The position numbers and the translations under genes are program-made. From Vibrio metschnikovii CIP 69.14 (GTDB lineage: Bacteria; Pseudomonadota; Gammaproteobacteria; Enterobacterales; Vibrionaceae), in NCBI RefSeq assembly GCF_000176155.1, contig NZ_ACZO01000006.1, forward strand, positions 434,001-498,000: a DNA stretch of 64,000 bases, read 5' to 3'. Every line of letters begins with the position of its first letter. Position 1 is the stretch's first letter. The notes beneath the pieces are model-generated. The model was not told the DNA's origin. It did not search any database and saw only the letters and a program-made list of their open reading frames with translations. Below, piece by piece: positions 27,711-37,169 of this stretch.

Positions 27711-28567
27711 TGCATGCAAGTCTATATATGATTGAAAAAGAGCTGATTGAAAATAAAAGTGTTACCCGAATTCCTCTATTTTTATTAGCATGCGGAATAT
27801 TATTATTCATTAGCTTATTAATGAATGTTTCACTTGGGAATAATCTATTTTTCGATGTCGAATATTCTGACACGCTTGCCCATGTTGATGGTTCTGCCGT
27901 TGAGAGCTTCAATCAATTCATTACGATGATGATTGGCTTGGTATCATTAATGTTAAGCGCTTTATATTTTCCGAAAACGTTTCGTAAAGAACGAAAAGAA
28001 GGCAGCGCGATGTTTTGGCGCAGTATGCCGGTCACAAATACCATGGTCCATATGGTGAAACTGGCTTTTGGACTACTATTAATCCCTGTTATCTGCTCTT
28101 TATTGGTTGTTTTTTCAGATATTTTCCTCTGGGTGCTCAATATGGCAACCAATGAAAGATTTGGATTTTTATTTGCTCAGCGTTCTTTGTGGTACGCATT
28201 GCAGCATGGTTTGAGTTACATTGGCTTAATGTGGCTAGTCGGTTTGTGTTTAATTCCATTAGCATGTTTTACTTTACTTATGTCACAACTGTTTAATTCA
28301 CCACTATTAGTCATGTTTATTGGTGGTTTTACCTTAAAATGGTTGTCGATCGCGATGTTTAATTCTTACCTTATCAGTGATTTCTTTAACGCTATCTTTA
28401 ATTTTCCGCTAAAATTAGTCACGGCTTCGACCATGTCCAATATAGTCAATGAGGTTGGTATCGGTAATCTCATGGCGTATCTTTTGATTGGCATGGTCAG
28501 TTATTGGGCAAGTTACCGGCTTTATCGTACGAATGAAAGTTCATTGGCCGCGCTATGGGCTAAATAA
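27710..28567 (+). CDS. ABC transporter permease
   Basis: 285 residues with about six membrane helices: LFLLACGILLFISLLMNVSL, FITMMIGLVSLMLSALYF, LLLIPVICSLLVVFSDIFL, YIGLMWLVGLCLIPLACF, LLVMFIGGFTLKWLS and MAYLLIGMVSYWASY. After the second helix comes PKTFRKERKEGSAMFWRSMP, which resembles the coupling segment seen in ABC-2 permeases. It ends the GntR-ATPase-permease operon; an ERIC remnant and a hairpin follow. Confidence 0.88.
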   Translation: MHASLYMIEKELIENKSVTRIPLFLLACGILLFISLLMNVSLGNNLFFDVEYSDTLAHVDGSAVESFNQFITMMIGLVSLMLSALYFPKTFRKERKEGSAMFWRSMPVTNTMVHMVKLAFGLLLIPVICSLLVVFSDIFLWVLNMATNERFGFLFAQRSLWYALQHGLSYIGLMWLVGLCLIPLACFTLLMSQLFNSPLLVMFIGGFTLKWLSIAMFNSYLISDFFNAIFNFPLKLVTASTMSNIVNEVGIGNLMAYLLIGMVSYWASYRLYRTNESSLAALWAK

Positions 28568-28587
28568 ACGGATCATCCTCTTCGATA

Positions 28588-28652
28588 TATACCCAAACCA
28601 CTTGGAGTTGCAGGTAGCCAACACCGCTGCAGCTTCAAGTCGAAAGGGTATA
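28588..28652 (+). repeat. ERIC-type repeat, internally deleted
   Basis: About 65 bases with both ERIC ends (ACCCAAACCACTTGGAGTTG left; CCGCTGCAGCTTCAAGT right, then GGGTATA) but without the central palindrome. It lies right behind the ABC permease gene. Confidence 0.8.
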
Positions 28653-28655
28653 AAC

Positions 28656-28688
28656 AGAGGTGATGGGAAATCCCTTCTCATCACCTCT
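28656..28688 (+). other. Hairpin between ABC operon and BCCT gene
   Basis: AGAGGTGATG (28656-28665) is the exact complement of CATCACCTCT (28679-28688). There is no T-run after it, so termination of the ABC operon here is uncertain. Confidence 0.5.
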
Positions 28689-28752
28689 AGTGTTGCCGGT
28701 ATTGTTATTTGATTTGGAGTATCAAAAGGCACAGTAGTGAGAGGAGAGGAAT

Positions 28753-30396
28753 GTGAGTAGTGATAACGGTGGGATCCCGCGCCCAAGTGGTAAGGTTAAC
28801 CCAATTGATACGGACTATACCGTTGGCCAAGATAATGTGGTGTTATCGGTTGGGCCTTTTGGCTTAGACATTCATAACCGAGTGTTCGCCGTATCTGGGC
28901 TAGCAATCATTATTTTTGTATTTACGACTTTGATTTTCCGCGAGCAAGTAGAACCTGTCTTTTTACATATGCGTGGTTGGCTGACCTCGCATTTAGATTG
29001 GTTTTTCATGCTATCGGCCAATATCTTTGTCTTGGTGTGTTTAGGTTTGGTGGTATCGCCATTAGGCCGAGTGCGTATTGGTGGCACTGACGCGGTACCC
29101 GACTATTCTTACGCTGGTTGGCTAGCTATGCTATTTGCTGCAGGAATGGGGATTGGTTTGGTGTTCTTTGGTGTGTCAGAACCCATGTCACACTTTAGCA
29201 GTTCCTTATCAGGCGCAGCCATAGAAGATGGCTTACGTACCGATTGGGCGCCACTGGGCGGTGCAATGGGAGATACCGAAGCGGCTCGTCGATTAGGTAT
29301 GGCAGCAACGATTTACCACTGGGCGCTGCACCCATGGGCAATCTATGCATTACTGGCACTAGGGTTAGCCATTTTCTCATTTAATAAGGGATTACCACTG
29401 ACAATGCGTTCAATTTTTTATCCTCTCTTTGGTGAGCGGGTATGGGGTTGGACAGGGCATGTGATCGATATTTTGGCGGTGGTAGCGACCGTGTTCGGTT
29501 TAGCCACTTCCTTAGGCTACGGAGCGTCTCAAGCAGCGACTGGACTTAACTTTTTATTCGATGTCCCCTTAACTGATACTACACAAGTGGTATTGATCAT
29601 TGTGATCACCGCGTTAGCATTGATCTCAGTCGTTGCAGGGCTAGATAGTGGTGTTAAACGTTTATCAGAAATCAATATGGGCCTAGCCGCCTTATTGCTG
29701 CTGTTTATCGTTGTTGTTGGTCCGACGTTAGCGATTTTAACGGGATTTTTCGATAATATTGTTGCTTATGTTACATACCTACCTGAATTAGCCATGCCAT
29801 TTGGTCGCGAAGATGTGAATTATTCACAAGGTTGGACGGCGTTTTACTGGGCGTGGTGGATTTCTTGGTCACCATTTGTCGGTATGTTTATTGCGCGAGT
29901 ATCGCGTGGTCGTACGGTACGCGAATTTATTGTTTGTGTGTTGTTGATCCCATCGACGGTCTGTGCATTTTGGATGACAGCCTTTGGTGGCACAGCGATT
30001 AGCCAATACGCTAATGATGGTTATCAAGCAGTGATGGGCGCTGATTTACCCGTTAAGTTATTTGCGATGCTGGATGCCATGCCGTTGGCGAGTATTACGT
30101 CGGTGATTGGCATCATTTTGGTCGTGGTCTTCTTTATCACCTCTTCAGATTCAGGGTCATTGGTGATTGATACTATCGCAGCAGGCGGAAAAGTGAATGC
30201 GCCGACGCCACAGCGTATCTTCTGGTGTACCTTTGAAGGTTTAGTCGCTATTGCATTAATGCTAGGTGGTGGGTTAGCCGCAGCGCAGGCGATGGCGGTC
30301 ACAACTGGTTTCCCGTTTACCATTGTCTTACTGGTCGCGACGGTGTCACTGATTAAGGGATTAATGAGCGAACCCAGAAAAGCAAAAGCCAAATAA
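28753..30396 (+). CDS. BCCT-family transporter (betaine/choline type)
   Basis: 547 residues from a GTG with GAGGAGAGGA upstream. Twelve hydrophobic segments are expected; visible landmarks are the glycine-rich AAGMGIGLVFFGVSEP segment, HWALHPWAIYALLALGLA, and the BCCT signature FYWAWWISWSPFVGMFIARVSRGRTVREF. These aromatic residues form the substrate pocket in BetP. Vibrio species carry several BCCT carriers for osmoprotectants such as glycine betaine, choline and proline. The soluble tails are short, so osmosensing by a long C-terminus as in BetP is unlikely. It is a single gene ended by a strong hairpin. Confidence 0.93.
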   Translation: MSSDNGGIPRPSGKVNPIDTDYTVGQDNVVLSVGPFGLDIHNRVFAVSGLAIIIFVFTTLIFREQVEPVFLHMRGWLTSHLDWFFMLSANIFVLVCLGLVVSPLGRVRIGGTDAVPDYSYAGWLAMLFAAGMGIGLVFFGVSEPMSHFSSSLSGAAIEDGLRTDWAPLGGAMGDTEAARRLGMAATIYHWALHPWAIYALLALGLAIFSFNKGLPLTMRSIFYPLFGERVWGWTGHVIDILAVVATVFGLATSLGYGASQAATGLNFLFDVPLTDTTQVVLIIVITALALISVVAGLDSGVKRLSEINMGLAALLLLFIVVVGPTLAILTGFFDNIVAYVTYLPELAMPFGREDVNYSQGWTAFYWAWWISWSPFVGMFIARVSRGRTVREFIVCVLLIPSTVCAFWMTAFGGTAISQYANDGYQAVMGADLPVKLFAMLDAMPLASITSVIGIILVVVFFITSSDSGSLVIDTIAAGGKVNAPTPQRIFWCTFEGLVAIALMLGGGLAAAQAMAVTTGFPFTIVLLVATVSLIKGLMSEPRKAKAK

Positions 30397-30449
30397 AGAG
30401 CCAATAACGGCATATACCGAAAGTCGAAAGAATACCGTTGCTTCTCGAT

Positions 30450-30483
30450 AAAAAAAGCCCTAACAGAGAGTTAGGGCTTTTTG
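30450..30483. terminator. Bidirectional terminator, BCCT gene / uspA-type gene
   Basis: AAAAAGCCCTAAC, a five-base loop (AGAGA), and GTTAGGGCTTTTT. T-runs occur on both strands between the two converging genes. Confidence 0.92.
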
Positions 30484-30498
30484 TTGTACGACTGAAAG

Positions 30499-31347
30499 TT
30501 AACGAATCAAAAGCAGCGGGACGTTGGATTCAATGATGATTTTTGTGGTGTTGCTACCTACAAAAAACTGACGCAGTTTTGAGTGACCATAAGCGCCCAT
30601 CACAATCATTCCCAACTGATGATGCTGTTGGTAATCGAGAATCGCGCGGTGCACGTCACCGGTTAAGCTGGCTTCCACCACATTGACGCCATGAGTACGC
30701 AACTTTTCCGCTGCGTTAGCAAACGCGGTCGCTTTTTCATCTGAGTCTTCGACCATCACTAAGTGACAAGTCAGCCCTTTGAGTAGCGGAGTATTGATCG
30801 CTTTTTCAACCAGCTTTTGGCTCACTTCACTGCCATCAAACGCTAACAAATAATTTTGCGGCGCTGCAAAGTCCCCGGTCGCGACTAAAATATGACTTTT
30901 AATGGTGCGAACCACACTTTCCAATTGTGAACCAACGGCTTTAGTATTGCTTTGGTTCACCTCACCAGATTTGCCGACCACGAGGACGCGGATATCTTTT
31001 TCCATGTCCAACAAAGTTTCAAGTAAGTCACCGTGTTTTTGCAGTTTTTGTAGATCAGTAAAACCAGACTCAAGGGCTTTGGCTTCTAACTCATTGAGTA
31101 AGGCCTTTCCGTGTCTTAATGCTACTTTGGCGCGTTTTTCATCCAGCTCGACCAGCTCTTGTAGTAAGTGCTCACGACTGCCTAGTCCAATGTTTCCGGA
31201 TAATTCAATGGCAATTTCTCGATCGGATTTATCGAGCACATGCAGTAGAGTGAGTGGCGCAGACAACGTTTTCGCTGTCCAAACGCTCAGATCCGCCACG
31301 GACTGTGAATAGCTCGCTCCATCGATACAGGCAATAATATTTGTCAT
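30499..31347 (-). CDS. Tandem universal stress protein
   Basis: 282 residues comprising two UspA-like halves (about 1-145 and 150-282). The second half ends with the ATP-binding pattern MGAYGHSKLRQFFVGSNTTK (G-2x-G-9x-G-S/T type), while the first half has VVGKSGE instead, a degenerate version. It begins 10 bases after the SulP gene on the same strand, so both are one transcript; SulP-Usp pairing is common in marine gammaproteobacteria. Confidence 0.9.
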   Translation of the reverse strand: MTNIIACIDGASYSQSVADLSVWTAKTLSAPLTLLHVLDKSDREIAIELSGNIGLGSREHLLQELVELDEKRAKVALRHGKALLNELEAKALESGFTDLQKLQKHGDLLETLLDMEKDIRVLVVGKSGEVNQSNTKAVGSQLESVVRTIKSHILVATGDFAAPQNYLLAFDGSEVSQKLVEKAINTPLLKGLTCHLVMVEDSDEKATAFANAAEKLRTHGVNVVEASLTGDVHRAILDYQQHHQLGMIVMGAYGHSKLRQFFVGSNTTKIIIESNVPLLLIR

Positions 31348-31357
31348 GCTTTGCTCC

Positions 31358-32848
31358 TTAGTGACCGCCCATCAGTTTTGCCACTTCTTCGGGTTTATTA
31401 TGAACACCGAACTTGTCGACAATGGTGGCTGTTGCTTCATTCATGCCGATTAATGTTACTTCAGCCCCTTCACGGCGGAATTTAATCACCACTTTATCAA
31501 GGGAAGAGACGGCAGTAATATCCCAGAAATGTGCTGCAGAGAGATCGATGGTGACATGATCCAATGCTTCTTTGAAGTCGAATGAGTTGATAAATTGATC
31601 TGACGAGGCAAAAAAGACTTGCCCAACAACACGATAAGTACGCTGGCTGCCATTTTCTACTAAGTCGCTCTTGATAACCATAAAGCGGCCAATTTTATTG
31701 GCAAAGAATAGTGCAGCTAATAGCACGCCAACTCCAACACCAATCGCAAGATTGTGGGTCATGACCACCACAATCACAGTCGAAATCATGACAATATTGG
31801 TCGAAAGTGGATGCGATTTAAGATCTCTAATTGAGCTCCAAGAGAAGGTGCCGATGGAGACCATGATCATTACGGCGACTAGAGCTGCCATAGGGATCAA
31901 GCTTAACCAATCACTAAGAAAAACCACCATGATAAGTAGTAGTATACCCGCGACAAAAGTCGATAGACGGCCTCGACCACCGGATTTAACATTAATAATT
32001 GATTGACCAATCATCGCACAGCCAGCCATACCACCTAAAAAGCCAGTGGCAATGTTGGCCACACCTTGGCCTTTACATTCGCGGTTTTTATCGCTGTCGG
32101 TATCGGTAAGATCATCAACAATCGTGGCGGTCATCATCGATTCAAGCAAACCGACGACAGCAAGGCCAGCAGAGTAAGGTAAGATGATCAGTAAGGTTTC
32201 TAGGTTAAGCGGTACATCAGGCCACAAGAAAATTGGCAGTGTATCGGGTAAATCCCCCATGTCACCGACGGTACGAATATCGATGCCAAAACTAATAGCG
32301 ATAATGGTTAAGGTGATAATACATACCAGCGGAGAAGGCAGCATTTTGCCAATGACGGGTACATAAGGGAAAAGATAAATAATGCCTAAGCCAGCTAAAG
32401 TCATCACATAGACATGCCAGGTGACATTGGTTAGCTCTGGAAGCTGAGCCATAAAAATTAAAATTGCTAAGGCGTTAACAAAACCGGTGACCACTGAACG
32501 CGATACAAAGCGCATTAAATTCCCCAGTTTTAGATAACCGGCGGCAATTTGTAATACTCCAGTGAGCAGTGTCGCCGCTAATAAATATTCTAGGCCGTGT
32601 TCTTTAACCAGCGTGACCATTAATAGAGCCATAGCGCCCGTTGCAGCAGAAATCATTCCCGGGCGTCCGCCAGTAAAGGCAATAACCACCGCCATACTAA
32701 AAGAGGCATATAGACCCACTTTGGGGTCAACACCAGCAATAATTGAAAAAGCAATTGCTTCTGGGATCAGTGCTAGCGCAACCACTAAACCAGCTAAAAC
32801 ATCCCCTCGCACGTTGGATAACCAATCGCGCTTAATATTCTGTAACAT
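31358..32848 (-). CDS. SulP-family anion transporter
   Basis: 496 residues. The N-terminal membrane domain opens with [20 protein letters not shown], the SulP signature, and spans about 10-14 helices; [14 protein letters not shown] and [21 protein letters not shown] are further family blocks. A C-terminal STAS domain (about 395-496) includes [21 protein letters not shown]. Substrates in the family include sulfate, bicarbonate and dicarboxylates; the sequence alone does not decide. It is the first gene of the SulP-Usp operon. A weak CRP-like site lies upstream near 32956. Confidence 0.9.
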   Translation of the reverse strand: MLQNIKRDWLSNVRGDVLAGLVVALALIPEAIAFSIIAGVDPKVGLYASFSMAVVIAFTGGRPGMISAATGAMALLMVTLVKEHGLEYLLAATLLTGVLQIAAGYLKLGNLMRFVSRSVVTGFVNALAILIFMAQLPELTNVTWHVYVMTLAGLGIIYLFPYVPVIGKMLPSPLVCIITLTIIAISFGIDIRTVGDMGDLPDTLPIFLWPDVPLNLETLLIILPYSAGLAVVGLLESMMTATIVDDLTDTDSDKNRECKGQGVANIATGFLGGMAGCAMIGQSIINVKSGGRGRLSTFVAGILLLIMVVFLSDWLSLIPMAALVAVMIMVSIGTFSWSSIRDLKSHPLSTNIVMISTVIVVVMTHNLAIGVGVGVLLAALFFANKIGRFMVIKSDLVENGSQRTYRVVGQVFFASSDQFINSFDFKEALDHVTIDLSAAHFWDITAVSSLDKVVIKFRREGAEVTLIGMNEATATIVDKFGVHNKPEEVAKLMGGH

Positions 32849-33123
32849 CTGTTTTCTCTATAAATAGGTAAATAAAAGGTGTGAATTGAGAGGTGGTCAT
32901 TGTTCTAGGGCGGCGTAAGTGACATGCACGGAATCTCCTATTGGCCATTTAGAAATGTGATCTTAATCATTGCTGTTCTGAAGGTCAACCAAGGAAACCG
33001 TTAAGACGGTGTTTTGCTTTTTACTTTTTGCCAATGAGTAAGGAAAAAAACAGCATTGATCTTTGACTTTTTGCTTCGAAAGCCTTAACTTCAAACGCAT
33101 CTGATTTTTCATATGTGTTTGTT

Positions 33124-33450
33124 ATGTGCGATACGTTAACCTTCTATAAATCATTAGCTGAAGAGACTCGGCTTAAATCATTATTACTAATAAGTCGGCA
33201 TCGAGAACTGTGCGTGTGTGATTTAATGACCGCACTCTCTCTCAGTCAACCCAAAGTCTCTCGTCATTTAGCCGAGCTACGTAAAAACGGTTTGGTGATT
33301 GATGAGCGGCGGGGTAAATGGGTCTATTACCAAATTAATCCACAATTACCGAATTGGATGCGTGAGGTATTAATGATGTCGATGGAAAACAATCGATCAC
33401 TGATAGCAAAAGAGAGTCAAACCATTACTCATCAACCGTGCATCAGTTGA
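33124..33450 (+). CDS. arsR: Arsenite-responsive repressor ArsR
   Basis: 108 residues from the ATG at 33124; a GTG at 33115 would add three. It is an ArsR/SmtB winged helix with YKSLAEETRLKSLLLI, the As(III)-binding ELCVCDL (Cys30 and Cys32) at the start of the recognition region, LSLSQPKVSRHLAELRKNGL and GKWVYYQINPQLP. This is the E. coli-type sensor with the CVC pair. It lies 168 bases upstream of an ACR3 gene and should repress it until arsenite binds. Confidence 0.93.
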   Translation: MCDTLTFYKSLAEETRLKSLLLISRHRELCVCDLMTALSLSQPKVSRHLAELRKNGLVIDERRGKWVYYQINPQLPNWMREVLMMSMENNRSLIAKESQTITHQPCIS

Positions 33451-33510
33451 CGAGCTTATTTCACGATATCGAAAAGACTGAGCGTTATAGATAAGCGGTA
33501 AGCTCGTCAA
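33447..33510 (+). other. Inverted repeat between arsR and acr3
   Basis: TTGACGAGCTTA (33447-33458, covering the arsR stop codon) is the exact complement of TAAGCTCGTCAA (33499-33510). With no T-run it is more likely an mRNA processing or stability hairpin than a full terminator. Confidence 0.5.
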
Positions 33511-33618
33511 ACACCTGAATCTGAGATAGATAAATTCTATGATTGAGTCGAGTTAATGTCGCGTCTGCGTTAAGTCGTTAAAGTAGAAACGAATCAATAA
33601 TACAATGAGATTAAAATA

Positions 33619-34692
33619 ATGAGCGAAGTATTTACTTGTGCAGAGACGCCTGCTGCTAAAAAAATGAGTTTTTTAGACCGTTATTTAACGCTGTGGATTT
33701 TCCTCGCTATGGGGTTTGGTGTCGCGGTGGGATTTTTATTTCCACAAGTTGCCCAGTGGAATGAAAGCATGTCCGTCGGTTCAACCAATATCCCTCTAGC
33801 GATAGGTTTAATTTTAATGATGTATCCGCCATTGGCGAAAGTAAATTATCGATTATTAGGTGAAGTGACGCGTGATAAGCGTGCGATTACTTTATCTTTG
33901 GTGATGAACTGGATTGTTGGGCCGGTTTTAATGTTTGCTTTAGCTCTCTTCTTTTTACGTGACTATCCCGGTTACATGGTCGGATTAATTTTAATTGGTT
34001 TAGCGCGTTGTATTGCCATGGTATTAGTGTGGAACGATATTAGTGGTGGTAATAAAGAGTATGGTGCTGCTTTGGTAGCGTTAAATAGCCTTTTCCAAAT
34101 CGTTACTTATAGTTTTATGGCGTGGCTTTTCATTACTGTATTACCGCCTTATTTTGGTCTTGATAGTTTTGCTGTTGATATTACGATGTTGGATATCGCA
34201 GAAAGTGTCTTGATTTATTTAGGTATTCCATTTTTAGCGGGTTTTCTGAGCCGCAAGTGGTTGGTCGCGGCTAAAGGCGAGCGTTGGTATAATGAAGTCT
34301 TTATTCCACGTATCTCACCGATAACCTTAATTGCGCTATTAGCAACCATTGTTTTAATGTTCAGTTTAAAAGGTGAAATGATCATCCAGTTACCGATGGA
34401 TGTGATTCGTATTGCTATTCCATTAGTTATCTATTTTTTGGTGATGTTTTTTGTTAGTTTTTTCGTGGGTAAAAAATTAGGTATCCCGTACGATCAAAAT
34501 ACTTCAATTGCTTTCACTTCATCGGGTAATAACTTTGAACTCGCTATCGCCGTTTCTATTGCTGTTTTTGGTTTAAACTCAGATCAAGCATTCGCGGGCG
34601 TGATAGGGCCATTAGTCGAAGTGCCTGTGCTGATTGCTTTAGTCAACGTCGCGCTACGGATGAAGAAAAAATATTACCCTCAAACACGCTAA
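33619..34692 (+). CDS. ACR3-family arsenite efflux carrier
   Basis: 357 residues, ten membrane helices expected. It exports As(III) using the proton-motive force. The conserved Cys lies in [15 protein letters not shown], and the fifth/tenth helix blocks [16 protein letters not shown] and [12 protein letters not shown] are present. It is partner of the upstream arsR. A second, clearly different ACR3 lies at 39438-40454, so the two belong to different subgroups. Often labelled arsB in annotations although unrelated to the ArsB family. Confidence 0.93.
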   Translation: MSEVFTCAETPAAKKMSFLDRYLTLWIFLAMGFGVAVGFLFPQVAQWNESMSVGSTNIPLAIGLILMMYPPLAKVNYRLLGEVTRDKRAITLSLVMNWIVGPVLMFALALFFLRDYPGYMVGLILIGLARCIAMVLVWNDISGGNKEYGAALVALNSLFQIVTYSFMAWLFITVLPPYFGLDSFAVDITMLDIAESVLIYLGIPFLAGFLSRKWLVAAKGERWYNEVFIPRISPITLIALLATIVLMFSLKGEMIIQLPMDVIRIAIPLVIYFLVMFFVSFFVGKKLGIPYDQNTSIAFTSSGNNFELAIAVSIAVFGLNSDQAFAGVIGPLVEVPVLIALVNVALRMKKKYYPQTR

Positions 34693-34697
34693 TCGAA

Positions 34698-34729
34698 TAG
34701 CCCAAGGTCAATCATCAGACGTTGGGCTA
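34698..34729. terminator. Weak hairpin between converging acr3 and sgrR-type genes
   Basis: TAGCCCAA (34698-34705) pairs with TTGGGCTA (34722-34729). The stem is eight bases without a proper T-tail, so termination is uncertain. Confidence 0.4.
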
Positions 34730-34734
34730 ATCGT

Positions 34735-36459
34735 CTAACGGCTAGTCCAGACCTGCTTTAATTCAGGCCACCCCCAGGTGGTTAAAGCAACATTTTTAAT
34801 TAAATCGTGGAAACGTAGCACTTGTTGCTCGTGATAGAGTGGTTGCAAAACACCATGATGGATCAAAGTTGCTACCAAAGGCTCTAATACCACAAGGTAC
34901 TGCTCTATACAGACGTTTGCACGTATATCCGCTAACGATTGACGTAGCCATTTACTGGCCACATCATCCAGCGCATGGTGAAGCAGCGGGTTACTGTAAA
35001 GAAACTGATAGGCACTGGTATGACGATTATCATCTAAGTTAATACTGCTCAAGATTAGGGTTTCATTGAGAGTTCCCTGTGCTGCTTTTTGTTGCAAGGT
35101 TTGATAGTCGTAACTGTGGATGATGACTTGAATACCGTGATCAGCCAACCGCTTAGCTATCGCTTCAGCACACTCAATCAATGTCACGTAGTTGTATACG
35201 GCCATCGTCATTGATGTCGGTAATGGGCACTGAGTGGCGGGGAATCGAGATAACTTGGTCCAACAAGGCAATAAATGATCCGCGGGAGTGAGGTTTGAGT
35301 GCGCTATATCGCTCAATAACCAGTTTGACTCAAGCAAGCTAAGTAACCATTGGCGTTGTTGGTCGTCGAGCGGTAGGTTAGCGTGGTGATTATTTAATAA
35401 AAAAATCGCCCCCTCTTCTTGGCGAGAGAATTGATTAATTTGTTGGTTTTCAATGTTCGGGGATTCTGCCGATACGTAATATTGGCAGCTTCGGCCAGCG
35501 TGAGGAATGGCGTCGGTTGCAGTTGTTACATCTTGGTCGAATAGCCAGATAGTAATCTGATCGCATAATGAACGGCAACCATAGTATCGATTGAAAGCAT
35601 GCAGTACTAATTGCTTATCGGTATGAGTATAAACTTTGAATGCACCACTGCCGATCACGTTGGAGTTGGACTGCTGAAGCTGTTTAACCGGTTGAATAGA
35701 ATAACTGACACCGCTAATCAGACCTGCAAAGCTTTGATCAGGGACGGTGAATTCAAACAGTATTTCCCGCGGATGCGGGGCACTAATGCGTTTTAAATGA
35801 GCAAGTTCATGCTGATAATTCGGTAAGGATTTTAAGTGTGAAAAGAGCTCGACAATACTTTGCGCATCGATCATTTGTCCGTCATGAAACGTTAGATCTG
35901 GGCGTAAATAAAAGCGCCACTGATAATTCTCAGCATCATAATGCCAATGGTGAGCCAGTTCCGGATGTACTTGTCCGTCAGCATCACAACGGACCAAGCA
36001 AGCGTAAATCTGTCGCACTAAAAAGCGTTCACTGTTACGTTGTGGATGATGGGGCAGCAGAGCTTGAAAGGGGCGGCGATAGGTCAATTGGATATGTAAG
36101 CGCCCTTCATGCATTGAAGCCCCGGATGTTTGCTGTAATAGCCGAGCAAAAACCTGTTCATCTTGCTCTAACAGATCCAAGGCTTTGTCATACTGTCCAC
36201 GCAAAAGACAGTCACTGGCTAGATGTTCTTTGAGCCGCTCAGGATCTTGCAATAAACACAGCGTTGAGCGCTTATTTCGGCCAACCTTAGGCTGCCACGA
36301 GAGCCAGCCTTGTTGCTGCATTTGTTGTAGCAAGACACGCGTATAGCGCGGGCTACTGCATAATCGATTGGCAACCTCCTCTAACGTAGCACTGATGGGT
36401 TGTTCTATCCTATAACCATCGAAGCGTAAGTAATAACGATATAAATTAAGGATAGACAA
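34735..36459 (-). CDS. SgrR-family transcriptional regulator
   Basis: 574 residues, the usual length. The N-terminal SgrR DNA-binding domain (about 1-110) has a winged helix: TLEEVANRLCSSPRYTRVLLQ then WLSWQPKVGRNKRSTL. The rest is a solute-binding (SBP family 5) domain: LVRQIYACLVRCDADG, PELAHHWHYDAENYQWRFYL and RPDLTFHDGQMIDAQSIVELF are typical oligopeptide-binding-protein blocks. In E. coli SgrR senses sugar-phosphate stress and activates the SgrS RNA; here no SgrS is recognised next to it. It lies between two arsenic gene clusters and is divergent from a 63-residue ORF. Confidence 0.88.
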   Translation of the reverse strand: MSILNLYRYYLRFDGYRIEQPISATLEEVANRLCSSPRYTRVLLQQMQQQGWLSWQPKVGRNKRSTLCLLQDPERLKEHLASDCLLRGQYDKALDLLEQDEQVFARLLQQTSGASMHEGRLHIQLTYRRPFQALLPHHPQRNSERFLVRQIYACLVRCDADGQVHPELAHHWHYDAENYQWRFYLRPDLTFHDGQMIDAQSIVELFSHLKSLPNYQHELAHLKRISAPHPREILFEFTVPDQSFAGLISGVSYSIQPVKQLQQSNSNVIGSGAFKVYTHTDKQLVLHAFNRYYGCRSLCDQITIWLFDQDVTTATDAIPHAGRSCQYYVSAESPNIENQQINQFSRQEEGAIFLLNNHHANLPLDDQQRQWLLSLLESNWLLSDIAHSNLTPADHLLPCWTKLSRFPATQCPLPTSMTMAVYNYVTLIECAEAIAKRLADHGIQVIIHSYDYQTLQQKAAQGTLNETLILSSINLDDNRHTSAYQFLYSNPLLHHALDDVASKWLRQSLADIRANVCIEQYLVVLEPLVATLIHHGVLQPLYHEQQVLRFHDLIKNVALTTWGWPELKQVWTSR

Positions 36460-36706
36460 AATAGGTTTCCTTTTTAAATTTTTGCTCCCTATTTAAGGGG
36501 GTAATGATAGATCGTTTTCCATTAAGAGCCATCTTATGGTCTATTTAAAACTTTCATGGGCTTTTTCAGTCCATTGTGTATTGACGGTGTCAATGAGTCA
36601 TTCGATTTATTTTTAAATAAGGATGTAAAATAAATTATCCTGTCAGTTTTTCTTTTCCTTAAATCTAGCATACTAAAGATATCCCAAGCCAGAAGAGGAT
36701 ACCATA

Positions 36707-36898
36707 ATGCCAACCACATCAGCTGTTGCTCGCTCAAGCAAACCTATTGAAACGGGGTCTGTTGTTCACCCGCAGCCATTAACAGAATACTACTTACAAC
36801 GCTTAGCGGTATGCCAATCTCGTTCAGAAAAGCAAGCGCTATTCGCTTTGATCCAACTATGCCAATGGCAACAAGAGATAAACAGTAAATCTAACTGA
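36707..36898 (+). CDS. Small protein, 63 residues, unknown
   Basis: The ATG at 36707 has AGAGGAT just upstream and the frame ends at 36898, ten bases before a good terminator, so it is probably a genuine single-gene transcript. The N-terminal third is Ser/Thr/Pro-rich, the rest amphipathic helix (TEYYLQRLAVCQSRSEKQAL, LIQLCQWQQEINSK). No signal peptide, no membrane segment. I do not recognise it; it is not SgrT-like. It is divergent from the SgrR-type gene. Confidence 0.6.
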   Translation: MPTTSAVARSSKPIETGSVVHPQPLTEYYLQRLAVCQSRSEKQALFALIQLCQWQQEINSKSN

Positions 36899-36908
36899 AT
36901 AACCGCAT

Positions 36909-36971
36909 GGCACCTTATTTACGCCCGCTCCTGACCCCCATCAAGAGGCAAGTAAGGTGCCATTTTTACGT
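36909..36971 (+). terminator. Terminator of the 63-residue ORF
   Basis: GGCACCTTA (36909-36917) pairs with TAAGGTGCC (36953-36961), followed by ATTTTTACGTTTT. The loop is long (35 bases) and contains minor internal pairing. Confidence 0.65.
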
Positions 36972-37056
36972 TTTCCATTCATCGATGTTTCTGCAACACT
37001 TCACTTTGCTAGCTTGATTACGACTTCAACATGTTGTGCTTGACGAGCGCAAAATA

Positions 37057-37080
37057 AGATATATGATTTACCATATATCT
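37057..37080. promoter_or_regulatory. Candidate operator upstream of arsD
   Basis: A perfect inverted repeat, AGATATATG - six bases - CATATATCT, 90 bases before the arsD start. There is no arsR in this operon, so an ArsR encoded elsewhere in the window is a reasonable binder. CATAT-containing motifs also occur before both arsR genes. Confidence 0.55.
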
Positions 37081-37169
37081 GAAAAATCGAATGTGATAGC
37101 GCTCAATTCTTAGCCTAGCAGCGCCACTCATGATTCGGATCGTTTGTTGCTAATAAGGTTAATCTACCG

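Noticed and set aside
30902-31312. 136-codon ORF antisense to the universal stress protein
   Set aside because: Shadow of a well-supported gene; Ser/Arg-rich translation of the opposite strand.
32954-32971. CRP-like TGTGA-N6-TCATT upstream of the SulP gene
   Set aside because: Only three of five bases fit in the second half; kept as a remark, not a feature.
36534-36737. 67-codon minus-strand ORF upstream of the SgrR-type gene
   Set aside because: Overlaps the better supported 63-residue ORF and promoter region; no ribosome-binding site or family.
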